Of a DNA stretch of 61,957 nt, positions 7,238-16,852 are shown in pieces. The notes under the pieces are model-generated. The model saw nothing but the letters and a program-made list of their open reading frames with translations. It ran no database searches and was not told the origin of the DNA. The first letter of the stretch is position 1. Each line of letters starts with the position of its first letter. This DNA comes from VMCP01 sp964408945 (GTDB lineage Bacteria > Bacteroidota > Bacteroidia > NS11-12g > UBA955): assembly GCA_964408945.1 (NCBI GenBank), contig CAYPBJ010000012.1, positions 1 to 61,957 on the forward strand. The letters are read 5' to 3'. The translations under genes were made by a program, and so were the position numbers.

Positions 7238-10122
7238 ATCCATTGCTGGTCAAGTCGTTTTATGCTGATGAAAACGGTAAAGTAATATGGAGACGTTTCA
7301 ATGTTTAGGTTGAATTGAAACAGATTCGGATATTTACGATTCAGTAAGTTCAGACGTTCGCTTACCAATTTAAGTCCGATTTGTGTTCCGGGTTTGGGCT
7401 TTCTTTTTCTGTTGATTTCATTTCTGATGGTAATAAGCAACAAATGGGGCGATGCGAGATCGAGATTTAAGGAAATATTAGTAGATGTGCTGCTCATTAG
7501 AGCACCGTGTTTGATGGCATTTTCCAATAGGGGTTGAAGTATTAAAGGTGGAACATACCAACTTTTAGCATCGAGAGACTCGTCTTTATGAATTTGAAAC
7601 TGAAACAACTGATCAGATTCAAATCTCATTTGTTCCAAGCCAACGTATTTTTGAGCATATTCAATCTCTTCAGAAAGTTGAACAAAATCTTTGTTAGAGG
7701 TCTCTAGGAATAAACGGTTCAGCTTTGCGAGTTCTGAGGTAGCTTTAAGGGCTTGTTTTACATTTGCTCTCACTATCAAAGACTGGATTAAATTCATGGT
7801 ATTGAAAATGAAATGGGGATTCATGTTATTTTTCAACGTTGCAAGTTCCATTGAGAGAAGTTTCTCCGAAAGTTTGAAGCGTTCTTTTTGATTAAATACT
7901 AATACAAAAACGAGTAACCCTATACCTAAAAACAAAAGAAACCAAAATGCGGGTACTTGAAATAATGGTTTGTTGACTCGGAAAATAATGTTTTTTTGAT
8001 TGTTGCCATTGAATAATTTAATTTGATAAATACCAGCATTTAAATCATTAAACCAAATTGGTGTATTGTTCGGATAAATACTTTGCCTAATTAACTTTTC
8101 ATTTTCATCAAAGAGTTCCATTTGAATATATCCATCTTGAAATTGAATGAATTTAGGTGTTTTAATAGCTATTTGAAAATTTGAACCTTGCCAAACTCTA
8201 CCTGTAATTGAACTGGAGAAGAATTTATAATTGTCTAGATTAACAGATATGCCGCCTTTATTTGAGCATTGATTTTGGGCATTAAAAGGCAGGTAATCTA
8301 TAGAATTTCCTGTAAGAATAAAGCAACCATTATCTGTAAGGTGAACCTTGTGTTTTTCATTCGCTCTTTTTCCTAAGTAATATTGCCCCACAATTTGTAA
8401 GCCAAATTTTGGGTCTCTAAATGCTAACTGAATTAACGTACTGTTTGTAAAAATCCATATCCCATGCATATTGGTTTGAATCCAATCAATTTTCTGATTG
8501 TAAAACAGATTTGCAATATTGATTTTATTTAATGATTTGTAATTAGCTTCTGAATCGTTGTATTTGTAGAAGATGAACTCTTTGCCATTTTCGGAAATGA
8601 GTAAATTTCCTGAGAAGAAAAAGTTGTTTTTCGATTTGGGTTTTTTGTAATCTAGTGTTACGGGTTTTATTGTTTTATCGTGAATCAGAAAAAACCCATT
8701 ATTTTCAGTTTGAGCTAAAACTTTATTTTGTATGGGTTTAAGTGTAATAATTGATCGCAGTTTTGGGTGAATATTTGAAGTAAACTGCAGATTTTTAATA
8801 TTTAGTGCATTTACATGATGAAAATACTCTGTTAAATAAAGATAATCACCTACCAATTCACAGAATTGATAATGTTTAGGTGAAATTTGGTTGATAGTTG
8901 ATTCATTGATATGGTATAAACCCTTTTCGCAGTGAACAAAGATATTTTGGTCATTGAAATAAAAGCAGTTTTTAATATTTACTGGTAATTCATGTTTTAA
9001 CCAAACATTATTTTTTTTGATAAATAGCTCGTTTTTAGTCCATCCTAAAATGTAATTTTTTTCAGCAATAAATCCATTAAATCGAGTGGGTGTAGAAATT
9101 CTCTTACCCAAATCGGGTATAAAAGAAACCCCTGAAATGATAGAATTTAACCACAAACCATTATTAAGAGTGTCAACCGTAATACCCCAGACGAAGGGAA
9201 ATACGGGTAGTTCTTCAATTGTGGGTGTTTTTCTATTGTTTATATGGTGAACAATAACAGACCCCTCATCAAAGTTGAGGTGGTTTCCAAGAGCAAAATA
9301 TACTTTATCCTCATCAGATTCAATGTCCCAAATGGCATAAGATTTTTCTGGCCGTTGAGCAAATACGAAAGAATCACATGTTTTCGCGTTATAGAAAATT
9401 TTATATTGATTGCTTTCCATTCCGACATACAGTTGGTTGTTAAAGGTTTTCGCACATATGGCAATTTGACCCGACTTTTTGATTTCGTTGGTTACGATTG
9501 ATTCATCTTTATGCCAATCTTTGCCGTTTTGAGAAGATAGAATATTTCCTTTACCGTATTGGAATACATAATAAGTGTTTTTCCAAAAACACATGTCTAA
9601 TGCTGTGGTCTTGCTGGCTGTATTTTGAGTTAGTAGCCACCATTTGGGATTTTTTAATGAAATTTCGGCAATTCCTTTTGTTCCAAGAGCAAATAGTTTG
9701 CCGTTAATTTCTCTGAATCTTCTGAATTTTTCAAACCTTATTTTTCTTGAAAACTCTCCTGAATTTTGGGTGAATACCAAAATGTGAGAATCTAAAGTTC
9801 CGATGTAAACAAAATTCTTGTGAAAATAAATATCCCAAACGGGAACAGAACCTACTCGTTTAATGATGGATTGATGAATGTCTGGATTTTCAGGAATGAT
9901 GCTGATTCCCGCGTCTGTGGCAATCCAAGCCGTACCGTTTTGATCAATCCGTGTTTTACGGGTAATGTGTGAAGGTAAACCGGTTCGGTTATCGAAATAG
10001 TTATAGTCTTGAAAACTGGGCGTTTGTGCAGAAGCACAAAGGTTCATGAAGATTACAACTGCTCCTGCAATTGTTTTCTTCCAGTTTTGGAGACGGATAT
10101 GTGTTGGCCGTTTTTCAGGCAT
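7228..10122 (-). CDS. Sensor histidine kinase, beta-propeller plus LytS-type kinase
   Basis: The 964-aa protein has a signal peptide (about residues 15-33), a long periplasmic beta-propeller with two-component-regulator propeller motifs (for example NGTAWIATDAGISII), a Y_Y_Y-like domain at about 660-740, one transmembrane helix (about 745-765, FWFLLFLGIGLLVFVLVF) and a His_kinase domain. The phospho-acceptor motif NPHFIFNTMNLIQSL and the N box PLLENAIKHG are clear, and the G box is IGLKLVSERL. This is the LytS/YehU kinase class. Its start overlaps the end of the regulator gene by 70 bases, so the pair is translationally linked. The signal sensed is unknown. Confidence 0.92.
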   Translation of the reverse strand: MPEKRPTHIRLQNWKKTIAGAVVIFMNLCASAQTPSFQDYNYFDNRTGLPSHITRKTRIDQNGTAWIATDAGISIIPENPDIHQSIIKRVGSVPVWDIYFHKNFVYIGTLDSHILVFTQNSGEFSRKIRFEKFRRFREINGKLFALGTKGIAEISLKNPKWWLLTQNTASKTTALDMCFWKNTYYVFQYGKGNILSSQNGKDWHKDESIVTNEIKKSGQIAICAKTFNNQLYVGMESNQYKIFYNAKTCDSFVFAQRPEKSYAIWDIESDEDKVYFALGNHLNFDEGSVIVHHINNRKTPTIEELPVFPFVWGITVDTLNNGLWLNSIISGVSFIPDLGKRISTPTRFNGFIAEKNYILGWTKNELFIKKNNVWLKHELPVNIKNCFYFNDQNIFVHCEKGLYHINESTINQISPKHYQFCELVGDYLYLTEYFHHVNALNIKNLQFTSNIHPKLRSIITLKPIQNKVLAQTENNGFFLIHDKTIKPVTLDYKKPKSKNNFFFSGNLLISENGKEFIFYKYNDSEANYKSLNKINIANLFYNQKIDWIQTNMHGIWIFTNSTLIQLAFRDPKFGLQIVGQYYLGKRANEKHKVHLTDNGCFILTGNSIDYLPFNAQNQCSNKGGISVNLDNYKFFSSSITGRVWQGSNFQIAIKTPKFIQFQDGYIQMELFDENEKLIRQSIYPNNTPIWFNDLNAGIYQIKLFNGNNQKNIIFRVNKPLFQVPAFWFLLFLGIGLLVFVLVFNQKERFKLSEKLLSMELATLKNNMNPHFIFNTMNLIQSLIVRANVKQALKATSELAKLNRLFLETSNKDFVQLSEEIEYAQKYVGLEQMRFESDQLFQFQIHKDESLDAKSWYVPPLILQPLLENAIKHGALMSSTSTNISLNLDLASPHLLLITIRNEINRKRKPKPGTQIGLKLVSERLNLLNRKYPNLFQFNLNIETSPYYFTVFISIKRLDQQWIYE

Positions 10123-10763
10123 ACATGTGAACTGCTGTAACTCTTAATTTGATGTAAAGGTACAATGTATGAGCGATGCACGCGAACAAAGTCATTGGGC
10201 AACAAATCTTCAATGTGTTTGAGTGTTTTAGATGCAATATAATTTCTTTTCTCAGTAACTATTTTAGAATATGCACCACAGGCTTCAATTACGTGAATAT
10301 CCCGATAAGAAATCATGATGCTTTCTCCACCATCTTTAATGATTAAATTCTCTTCTCTGGCTTTGTAGGTGGACGAATTTTTTGGTGAGCTTTCTAAGAT
10401 TTTATGTTCCAATCGGGTACGGAATCGTTCAATTTCAGATTCTGTCAAAGGTTTCAAAAGGTAATCAAACACATTTTTGTGTATGGCTTCTAAAGCATAC
10501 TGAGAGTGCGCACTTACAATAACAACAGGCACTGAATCGTTGAGATCTTGATGTATTTGTAATCCATTTTCGCCTCTCAATTCAATATCTGAGAAAACAA
10601 TATCTGGTTTGAAAGAGTCTATTTCTTTTCTTGCTTGACAGAGGTCTGATACTGCAACTGTTTCACCTATAAGATCAGATAAATATTCTTTCAGGTAAAA
10701 TTCTATCATAGTACGACCTGAAAGTTCATCGTCAATGATTAATGCCTTTAGTCGTTTATTCAT
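10053..10763 (-). CDS. LytTR-family response regulator
   Basis: The 236-aa product has a receiver domain (residues 5-120) with acidic pair D11-D12, phospho-acceptor D59 in FSDIEL, and K104 in YLLKPL, then a LytTR DNA-binding domain (about 140-235) with RVHRSYIV. It partners with the overlapping LytS-type kinase. The start at 10,763 places MNKRLKALIIDDE at the N-terminus, as usual for the family; a longer frame upstream has no domain and would cover the epimerase start. Confidence 0.93.
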   Translation of the reverse strand: MNKRLKALIIDDELSGRTMIEFYLKEYLSDLIGETVAVSDLCQARKEIDSFKPDIVFSDIELRGENGLQIHQDLNDSVPVVIVSAHSQYALEAIHKNVFDYLLKPLTESEIERFRTRLEHKILESSPKNSSTYKAREENLIIKDGGESIMISYRDIHVIEACGAYSKIVTEKRNYIASKTLKHIEDLLPNDFVRVHRSYIVPLHQIKSYSSSHVCLKNGQHISVSKTGRKQLQEQL

Positions 10764-10784
10764 AGTTTTATTTTTGGGGTTAGT

Positions 10785-10817
10785 CAAATGTAGCATTTCT
10801 TTGCGGTTAATGACCAA
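10785..10817 (-). promoter_or_regulatory. Possible promoter for the kinase-regulator pair
   Basis: On the minus strand TACATTTG (10,785-10,792) matches the -7 form TAnnTTTG, with a TTGG about 22 bases upstream. It lies in the 46-bp gap between the regulator start and the divergent epimerase start. The -33 part is weak. Confidence 0.35.
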
Positions 10818-11685
10818 CGCTACACTGCAAAATACACATATTTTGGTAGAAGTTAACACCAAAGGAGCTGAAATTTTACAATTTCGAAACCTGTACAAAA
10901 CACAAGAAGTACTCTGGAAACCTGATTTGAAATTTTGGAATCGTACGGCTCCCTTGCTGTTTCCTGTAGTTGGGAAATTGAAAAACGATCAATTCAAATA
11001 CGATGGAAAAATATATTCCATGAAGCAACATGGATTTGCGCGCGATGCTGAGTTTGCGGTGATTCAGCAAACCGATACTCATTTACATTTGCAATTAAAA
11101 TCCAACCAAGAAACCAAGAGTCAGTATCCGTTTGATTTTCAGTTGGATGTAAAGTATACAATTTCAGAAAATCGGCTGCAAGCCGAAAACACCATCACCA
11201 ACATGGGCGAATCAACTATGCCCGTTTCGTTTGGTGCTCACCCTGGTTTTGCTATTCAATTGCCTGTTGATACCTGTAAAATCATCATCCATCGAGAAGG
11301 AAAAGAAAATCCATCTCACGAGGTTCTTCAACGGCATTTGATATCTGATGGACTTTATACGGGTGAAACCGAAGATGTGCGATTAAAAAACGGTGAAATT
11401 CAACTTAATGAAAATTATTTTCGTCACGATGCTATTGTCTTTAAAAATGAAGGTATCACGGGGATGAGTCTGGTTCAAAATGGAGAATTAATTGCACGGA
11501 TGGATGCACAAAATGCGCCTTATTGGGGTATCTGGAAAAAACCTGACGCACCGTTTGTTTGTATTGAACCTTGGTGGGGAATTGCTGACCATATACAAAA
11601 TGATTTAGACCTTTCAATAAAAGAAGGCATTCATTTGTTAGCAAAAAAGGAGTGTCATTCAATTTTCTATGACATATCTACTTAA
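10810..11685 (+). CDS. Aldose 1-epimerase family protein
   Basis: The 291-aa protein matches the galactose-mutarotase-like fold: RNLYKTQEVLWK near the N-terminus, FPVVGKLKNDQF, MKQHGFARDAEF with the conserved histidine, SFGAHPGFAI, and the C-terminal CIEPWWGIAD. Members interconvert sugar anomers or act on sugar phosphates (YihR/YeaD-like), and the exact substrate cannot be told. The ATG at 10,810 is chosen because homology starts right after it; the longer frame runs into the opposite regulator gene. A TATTTTTG at 10,769-10,776 could be its -7 element. Confidence 0.88.
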   Translation: MTNATLQNTHILVEVNTKGAEILQFRNLYKTQEVLWKPDLKFWNRTAPLLFPVVGKLKNDQFKYDGKIYSMKQHGFARDAEFAVIQQTDTHLHLQLKSNQETKSQYPFDFQLDVKYTISENRLQAENTITNMGESTMPVSFGAHPGFAIQLPVDTCKIIIHREGKENPSHEVLQRHLISDGLYTGETEDVRLKNGEIQLNENYFRHDAIVFKNEGITGMSLVQNGELIARMDAQNAPYWGIWKKPDAPFVCIEPWWGIADHIQNDLDLSIKEGIHLLAKKECHSIFYDIST

Positions 11686-11721
11686 TTTTAGGTAGATTTG
11701 ATATATTAATCACTAAATTTT

Positions 11722-12141
11722 ATGGATCCACAACAAGTTTTTTATATCGGAATGGGGCTTTTTCTACTATCTAGTTTTGGTTCCCGATTGGTAAAGGAAA
11801 GAGGGTTGAAAAATTTAAGCAACGAAGAAAAGGGTAAACTGGTTTCCGCCTTTGCAAAAACCCGCGTAAACAACATTGTTTTACTGTTGGGTATTGTGGT
11901 TATTTATATGGTAATTGTTTTTCTTGAACAGTCAGGAAGTAATTTGGGTTTCAATCCACATTTGGCCTATTTTGTGGTCTTAGCCGTCTATTTGCTTGTA
12001 AGTTACTATTTGACTTTCAAAAGGTTATCTGAAATGAATGCCCCCGAAGAATACATAAAATTTACCAAAATCTCTAACTTGATCTCAGGATTTGGTTTTG
12101 CATCATTTTTGGCATCAATGGTTTACTATATGGGACTTTAA
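11722..12141 (+). CDS. Hypothetical four-helix membrane protein
   Basis: The 139-aa product has hydrophobic stretches at about residues 6-20, 52-68, 82-99 and 118-137, giving three or four membrane helices, and a basic loop around residues 22-50. No known domain is recognised. It follows the epimerase gene by 36 bases on the same strand and overlaps the convergent menE-like gene by four bases. Confidence 0.7.
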   Translation: MDPQQVFYIGMGLFLLSSFGSRLVKERGLKNLSNEEKGKLVSAFAKTRVNNIVLLLGIVVIYMVIVFLEQSGSNLGFNPHLAYFVVLAVYLLVSYYLTFKRLSEMNAPEEYIKFTKISNLISGFGFASFLASMVYYMGL

Positions 12142-13142
12142 CAAAACCGGTTGAACTGATAACTTCCCCGCCTATCTATTTTCCCTGATTCGGTTAGAAT
12201 CAACTCATTGACTATATGAATATTTTTAGGGGCCATAATCCCGAGATTTTCCTTTAATTGTTTTTCGAAATTTGGTAAATTTTCGCTGGAAATGATATCT
12301 TTTTTTAGCAACATAATTAGTTTCTGTCCTAAGGCTTGGTCTTCCTCGAACCAACAGCAAAAATCATTTTCTGTTAATTGAAACTGCTCGCATATTTGAG
12401 CTTCAATATCTTCAATTTGGATTTTTAATCCCCCAGAATTAATAGTGAAATCTGATCTTCCCAACCATTTAAAGGTATTTTCACCAATGATTTCTACCCT
12501 GTCTTTGGTGTTCAACCACTGAAATACAGTTGTGGGATTTGAAATCTCCAATTGATCTTCATTTGTGGTCCTGATTTGGGTTTCATCGATGCATACATAA
12601 TGCTTTTCTCCCAAAGTTCGGCCTGCGAAGTGCGAATAGGTTTCGGTCATGCCGAAAGTATGCACAAAATGGACCTTTGGCCATGTATTTAGAATTTTAA
12701 ATTCTAAGGCAGCAGACAACGGTGCCCCGCCAATTAATACTGTTTCAAATTGAGATAGTCGCTCTTTGCTTTCTTCTGATTCTAAAATATGAAAAAGTTG
12801 GTGTGGGGTCAGAGATACAATTCGTGCGTCACCATGATAGGCGAGCATAGGATTCGCGCATGGGGCTAGTAAATATATTTCAGCATCCCACACCTTGCTT
12901 CTGACCCATTGCATGAATCCGCCGGCCTTTGTTAAGGGTAAGACAATGAGTTGCTTCAAACTCGATGATTGTATAAAATGCTTTCGGGTTTGTTCAGCAC
13001 TCCAAATCAGCAATTCTCTTTTTAGCTCTTGTTTCTTGGGACTTCCAGTGCTTCCCGATGTAAAAAGTGTAAACGTTTGCTCTCCGTTCTTCCAAGCGGT
13101 TTCTAGTTTTTCCAGAATCTCTTCTTCACCGTTAAGCTTCAT
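12138..13142 (-). CDS. menE: MenE-like o-succinylbenzoate-CoA ligase (short AMP-binding enzyme)
   Basis: The 334-aa protein is an ANL-superfamily adenylate-forming enzyme: P-loop-like TLFTSGSTGSPKKQ (residues 24-37), GGAPLSAALE, HTFGMTETYSHFA, and the hinge region WLGRSDFTINSGGLKI followed by a C-terminal lysine in ESGKIDRR. In Bacteroidota, short enzymes of this type activate o-succinylbenzoate in menaquinone synthesis. No other men genes are in the window, so the substrate is inferred from length and motif. It overlaps the upstream aminotransferase by 11 bases. Confidence 0.78.
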   Translation of the reverse strand: MKLNGEEEILEKLETAWKNGEQTFTLFTSGSTGSPKKQELKRELLIWSAEQTRKHFIQSSSLKQLIVLPLTKAGGFMQWVRSKVWDAEIYLLAPCANPMLAYHGDARIVSLTPHQLFHILESEESKERLSQFETVLIGGAPLSAALEFKILNTWPKVHFVHTFGMTETYSHFAGRTLGEKHYVCIDETQIRTTNEDQLEISNPTTVFQWLNTKDRVEIIGENTFKWLGRSDFTINSGGLKIQIEDIEAQICEQFQLTENDFCCWFEEDQALGQKLIMLLKKDIISSENLPNFEKQLKENLGIMAPKNIHIVNELILTESGKIDRRGSYQFNRFC

Positions 13143-14421
13143 AAATATAATCTCTCAGCGTTTTCACACAAAGATCAATGTCTTCCATGGAATTGTAATA
13201 ATGTGTTGAAACTCTCACGCAATCAATGCCGTTTTCGGGAACATGTCTGAGGATGATTTTTTTGCTTCTAGCATAATTCACAAATCCACCCGAAGTTTTG
13301 TCTTTTTTGGCTGATGTGATTTTGAATCCCACCTGAGCGCCGCGCGAACGATCTTCCTCTGGGGTCAGCATTTCTAAAAAAACTCCATTTTGGAGCTTCA
13401 TATCTATGATTTTATTCTGAAGATCTTTGGATAATTCTTTGACGCGGTTTTCTATTTTCTGGGGACCAATACTCGTGTAAAAATCTAAAGCTGCTTGACA
13501 TCCTATCAAACCGGGGCCGTTGAAAGTTCCGTAAGAATATCTACTGGCTTGATTGATGGGATCAGAAAGCATGGGAGGTTGAGCGCTCATGTTAAATTCA
13601 TTGAGGCTGTAGGCTGCTACATGAGTAATTTTTGTAGTATTTAAGAGGTCTTTACGAATGTACATCCAACCGTTTCCGATGGGGCCTAAGAGCCATTTAT
13701 GGAAACATCCGGCGTAGTAATCACAGCCCATATCGTGAAGATTGAACTGAATCATTCCCAACGGGTGGGCTCCATCAATGCAAGATATGATGTTGTTTCT
13801 ACGAGAAATTTCACACAGTTCTTTGACGGGCAATACTTGTCCAATGGTACACGGAATGTGAGGTACGGCCATTACTTTGGTTTTTTTAGTGATGGCTTTT
13901 TTAAAACTTTCGATGGTTTCTTCGGCCGTTTTTCCTAACGGAAAAGTCTTTATTACAAGGCCTTCTAATTTCGCTCGGTGCAACCACGGCGCACAACCAC
14001 CCACGTGTTCGTGTGTAGTCATGATGATCTCATCGCCCTTTTTTAGTTTTAGTCCCCAGCAAATGTGATTGATGCCTTCGCTGACGTTTTTGGTCATACA
14101 AAGTTCATCGGAATCTGCACCTACAACTGCGGCTAATTTTTTCTCTAAGGCATTGTCATGGTGGGGATAAGCAGCGTTTTCGGCCACTTGGATATATGAA
14201 TCATTCAAGGCTTTAAGTACGGAATTGGGAGTGATTCCCATGGTGCCGTTATTTAAGAATGTCAGGTCTGATTTCAATGGAAATTGGGTGCGCAGAAGTT
14301 CCCAAGATTCGGTTCCTAGGTCTAAGTTTTCAACTAGGTTAACAGGCATTGCTTTGAGTTTTTGGGTATGATAGGCGGCGAATAGACTTCCCCCGAAAGC
14401 AAGAAACTTTTTGCGATTCAT
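13132..14421 (-). CDS. Class V PLP aminotransferase, exported type
   Basis: The 429-aa protein belongs to the class V aminotransferase/isopenicillin N epimerase-like group. LNNGTMGITPNSV near residue 55, TKNVSEGINHICWGL, SCIDGAHPLGMIQ with the cofactor aspartate, and the PLP-binding lysine in AGCFHKWLLGP are visible. The N-terminus MNRKKFLAFGGSLFAA resembles a Tat-type leader, which would fit export of a folded PLP enzyme, though the twin arginine is replaced by RK. The substrate is unknown. The ATG at 14,421 is preferred over one three codons upstream. Confidence 0.85.
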   Translation of the reverse strand: MNRKKFLAFGGSLFAAYHTQKLKAMPVNLVENLDLGTESWELLRTQFPLKSDLTFLNNGTMGITPNSVLKALNDSYIQVAENAAYPHHDNALEKKLAAVVGADSDELCMTKNVSEGINHICWGLKLKKGDEIIMTTHEHVGGCAPWLHRAKLEGLVIKTFPLGKTAEETIESFKKAITKKTKVMAVPHIPCTIGQVLPVKELCEISRRNNIISCIDGAHPLGMIQFNLHDMGCDYYAGCFHKWLLGPIGNGWMYIRKDLLNTTKITHVAAYSLNEFNMSAQPPMLSDPINQASRYSYGTFNGPGLIGCQAALDFYTSIGPQKIENRVKELSKDLQNKIIDMKLQNGVFLEMLTPEEDRSRGAQVGFKITSAKKDKTSGGFVNYARSKKIILRHVPENGIDCVRVSTHYYNSMEDIDLCVKTLRDYIYEA

Positions 14422-14443
14422 AGACTGCAAATTACGCGTTTCA

Positions 14444-14472
14444 TTGCAGCCATCAAAATTTGCTTATTTTTG
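14444..14472 (+). promoter_or_regulatory. Promoter for anmK
   Basis: TTG at 14,444-14,446 is followed after 18 bases by TATTTTTG (14,465-14,472), matching TAnnTTTG. Transcription would start near 14,479, which places the ATG at 14,474 outside the message and supports the ATG at 14,498 as the real anmK start. Confidence 0.5.
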
Positions 14473-14497
14473 CATGGAGCACCATTTGCAACAAGAA

Positions 14498-15580
14498 ATG
14501 AATGTTTTAGGGATAATGAGCGGAACGAGCATGGACGGCATTGATCTGGCGTTGTGCAATGTTCAACAAAATGAGGGGAAATGGACGGTTGAAATCATTC
14601 AAGCCATCACGGTACCATACAATGAAACTTGGCGCGTGCGCTTGTCGCAATTGCGTTATCAAACCCCCGAACTTTACGCCAAAACCGATGTGTTTTACGG
14701 GCGTTATTTAGGGGAATTGGCTCGTGGATTTCAAAAAGAATCTGGCTTGAACATTGATTTAGTCGCTTCTCACGGACACACCATTTTTCATGATCCACAC
14801 GGTTGGTTGACGGCTCAAGTGGGCGATGGAGCAACCCTAGCTGCTACCTCGGGAATTCCTGCTGTGACCAACTTTAGACGAGCAGACGTAGCGGCAGGTG
14901 GTCAAGGTGCACCCTTGGTTACTGTGGGTGATGAACTTTTATTCTCACAATACGACGCGTGTTTAAATTTGGGTGGATTTTGCAATCTTTCGGTTGGACA
15001 TGGAAGCGATAGAATGTCGTTTGACATTGCACCTTGCAACATTGTTTTGAATCGTTTGGCTCGCGAGCGCGGACTTAAGTTCGATGAAGATGGACTCATT
15101 GCAGATTCTGGAAACATCATTTATCCGTTGCTGGAGAAACTCAATCAAATTAAGTTTTACCAAAGAAAAGGCCCTAAGAGTTTAGGAAGAGAATGGATAA
15201 ACAAAGAATTTTGGCACATTGTTCGCGATTTTGATGATCAGCCAGTTGAAGACCGAATGAAAACTTTGGTGATGCATTGTGCTGTTCAAATAGCGCGTGC
15301 TTTAGAAATGCACAGCGATAAAGATGTTTCTGAATTGTCAGTTTTGGTTACGGGTGGAGGAGCATTCAATAAGACGTTGATTGATTATATTCAGTCAGAA
15401 ACCAGTTCCAACATTGTCATTCCAGATAAGCAGCTGGTAAATTACAAGGAAGCCATGATTTTTGCCCTTTTAGGAGCTATGCGAGTGAAAAATATAGCCA
15501 ACGTCAACAACAAAGCCACTGGAGCATCAGTAGCGGTAATTGGTGGTTCGTTGGATGGTGATTTTTCCTCTTTTATTTAA
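14498..15580 (+). CDS. anmK: Anhydro-N-acetylmuramic acid kinase AnmK
   Basis: AnmK phosphorylates 1,6-anhydro-MurNAc and opens its ring to give MurNAc-6-phosphate during peptidoglycan recycling. The 360-aa product has the N-terminal ATP-binding GIMSGTSMDGIDLAL, the catalytic region with SHGHTIFHDP, VTNFRRADVAAGGQGAPLV, LNLGGFCNLS, and VTGGGAFNKTLI. The length is normal. A longer start at 14,474 exists, but it precedes the likely transcript start. The dehydrogenase gene follows after 13 bases. Confidence 0.96.
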   Translation: MNVLGIMSGTSMDGIDLALCNVQQNEGKWTVEIIQAITVPYNETWRVRLSQLRYQTPELYAKTDVFYGRYLGELARGFQKESGLNIDLVASHGHTIFHDPHGWLTAQVGDGATLAATSGIPAVTNFRRADVAAGGQGAPLVTVGDELLFSQYDACLNLGGFCNLSVGHGSDRMSFDIAPCNIVLNRLARERGLKFDEDGLIADSGNIIYPLLEKLNQIKFYQRKGPKSLGREWINKEFWHIVRDFDDQPVEDRMKTLVMHCAVQIARALEMHSDKDVSELSVLVTGGGAFNKTLIDYIQSETSSNIVIPDKQLVNYKEAMIFALLGAMRVKNIANVNNKATGASVAVIGGSLDGDFSSFI

Positions 15581-15593
15581 GAATTCATTTATT

Positions 15594-16838
15594 GTGAAAG
15601 TAGAAAAACTTATAGAAAAATTCGAAGGCAAACAGCCCGAGATTGTATTTGCATGGAAAGACGACCAAACCGAAGCGGAAGGCTGGGTAGTAATTAACTC
15701 TTTAAGGAACGGTGCTGCCGGTGGCGGTACTCGCATGCGCAAAGGGTTGAATCAACGTGAAGTGGAAAGTTTGGCAAAAACCATGGAAGTCAAATTTACC
15801 ATCGCAGGTCCTCCAATAGGCGGAGCTAAATCGGGAATCAATTTTGATCCAGCCGATCCACGTAAAAAAGACGTGTTAAAAAGATGGTATAAAGCGGTTC
15901 GTCCTATGTTAAAACACTACTATGGAACTGGCGGAGATTTGAACGTAGATGAGATACACGAGGTAATTCCCATGACTGCTGAGTTGGGTATTTTACATCC
16001 CCAAGAAGGAGTAGTGAATGGATACCATACGGCATATACTCCCGAAGAACGATTGAAAGCCATTTCACGACTTCAAGAAGGGGTACTATTACCCATCACC
16101 GATGAAAGATTGTCTCCGGATGTTTCCAAGAAGTTGACCATCGCGGATATGATCACCGGTTGGGGAGTCGCAGAAGCAGTTCGTCAATATTATGAAGTGT
16201 TTGGTGGATTCACCAACAACAAATTAGCGATTATTCAAGGTTGGGGCAACGTAGCAGCAGCTGCAGCATTTTACTTGACCAAATACGGCATCCGCATTGC
16301 CGGAATCATTGACCGTCAAGGTGGAATCATTTCTGAAAAAGGCTTGGGCCACGACGAAATTGTGGAGCTCTTTTTGTCAAGAAAAGGCAACGAGTTGAAT
16401 GCTCCAAACATGCTTTCATTTGAGGAAGTTAACTCGCGTATTTGGGATATACCCTGCGAGGTGTTTATTCCAGGTGCAGCAAGCCGATTGGTAACTGAAG
16501 ATCAAGTGAACCGTATGATTAAATCGGGAATTGAAGTTATTTCTTGTGGCGCAAACGTACCGTTTGCGGATGCTGAAATTTTCATGGGTCCGATAGCTCG
16601 TTTGGCAGATGCAAATATGGCAGTAATTCCAGATTTCATTGCCAATTGCGGAATGGCCCGTGTTTTCGGATATTTGATGAGTAAAGAAGCAGAGCTTACC
16701 GATGTAGCCATCTTCAAAGATGTGAGCAACATCATTGGAGGAGCCTTGGCAAGAGTTCATCAGTTCAATCCTAAATCAACCGGAATTGCGTCAAAAGCAT
16801 TGGAAATGTCGTTGACCGATTTGGTAAAGCCCCATTAA
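15594..16838 (+). CDS. Glu/Leu/Phe/Val dehydrogenase
   Basis: The 414-aa NAD(P)-dependent amino-acid dehydrogenase oxidatively deaminates its amino acid to a 2-oxo acid. The dimerisation/catalytic domain includes PPIGGAKSGINFDP with the substrate lysine and GTGGDLNVDE, and the Rossmann motif is IIQGWGNVAAAAA near residue 215. Whether glutamate or a branched amino acid is preferred cannot be told. The start is taken at GTG 15,594, just after the anmK stop; in-frame ATG codons upstream lie inside anmK. Confidence 0.88.
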   Translation: MKVEKLIEKFEGKQPEIVFAWKDDQTEAEGWVVINSLRNGAAGGGTRMRKGLNQREVESLAKTMEVKFTIAGPPIGGAKSGINFDPADPRKKDVLKRWYKAVRPMLKHYYGTGGDLNVDEIHEVIPMTAELGILHPQEGVVNGYHTAYTPEERLKAISRLQEGVLLPITDERLSPDVSKKLTIADMITGWGVAEAVRQYYEVFGGFTNNKLAIIQGWGNVAAAAAFYLTKYGIRIAGIIDRQGGIISEKGLGHDEIVELFLSRKGNELNAPNMLSFEEVNSRIWDIPCEVFIPGAASRLVTEDQVNRMIKSGIEVISCGANVPFADAEIFMGPIARLADANMAVIPDFIANCGMARVFGYLMSKEAELTDVAIFKDVSNIIGGALARVHQFNPKSTGIASKALEMSLTDLVKPH

Positions 16839-16852
16839 TTTCGTATATTATT

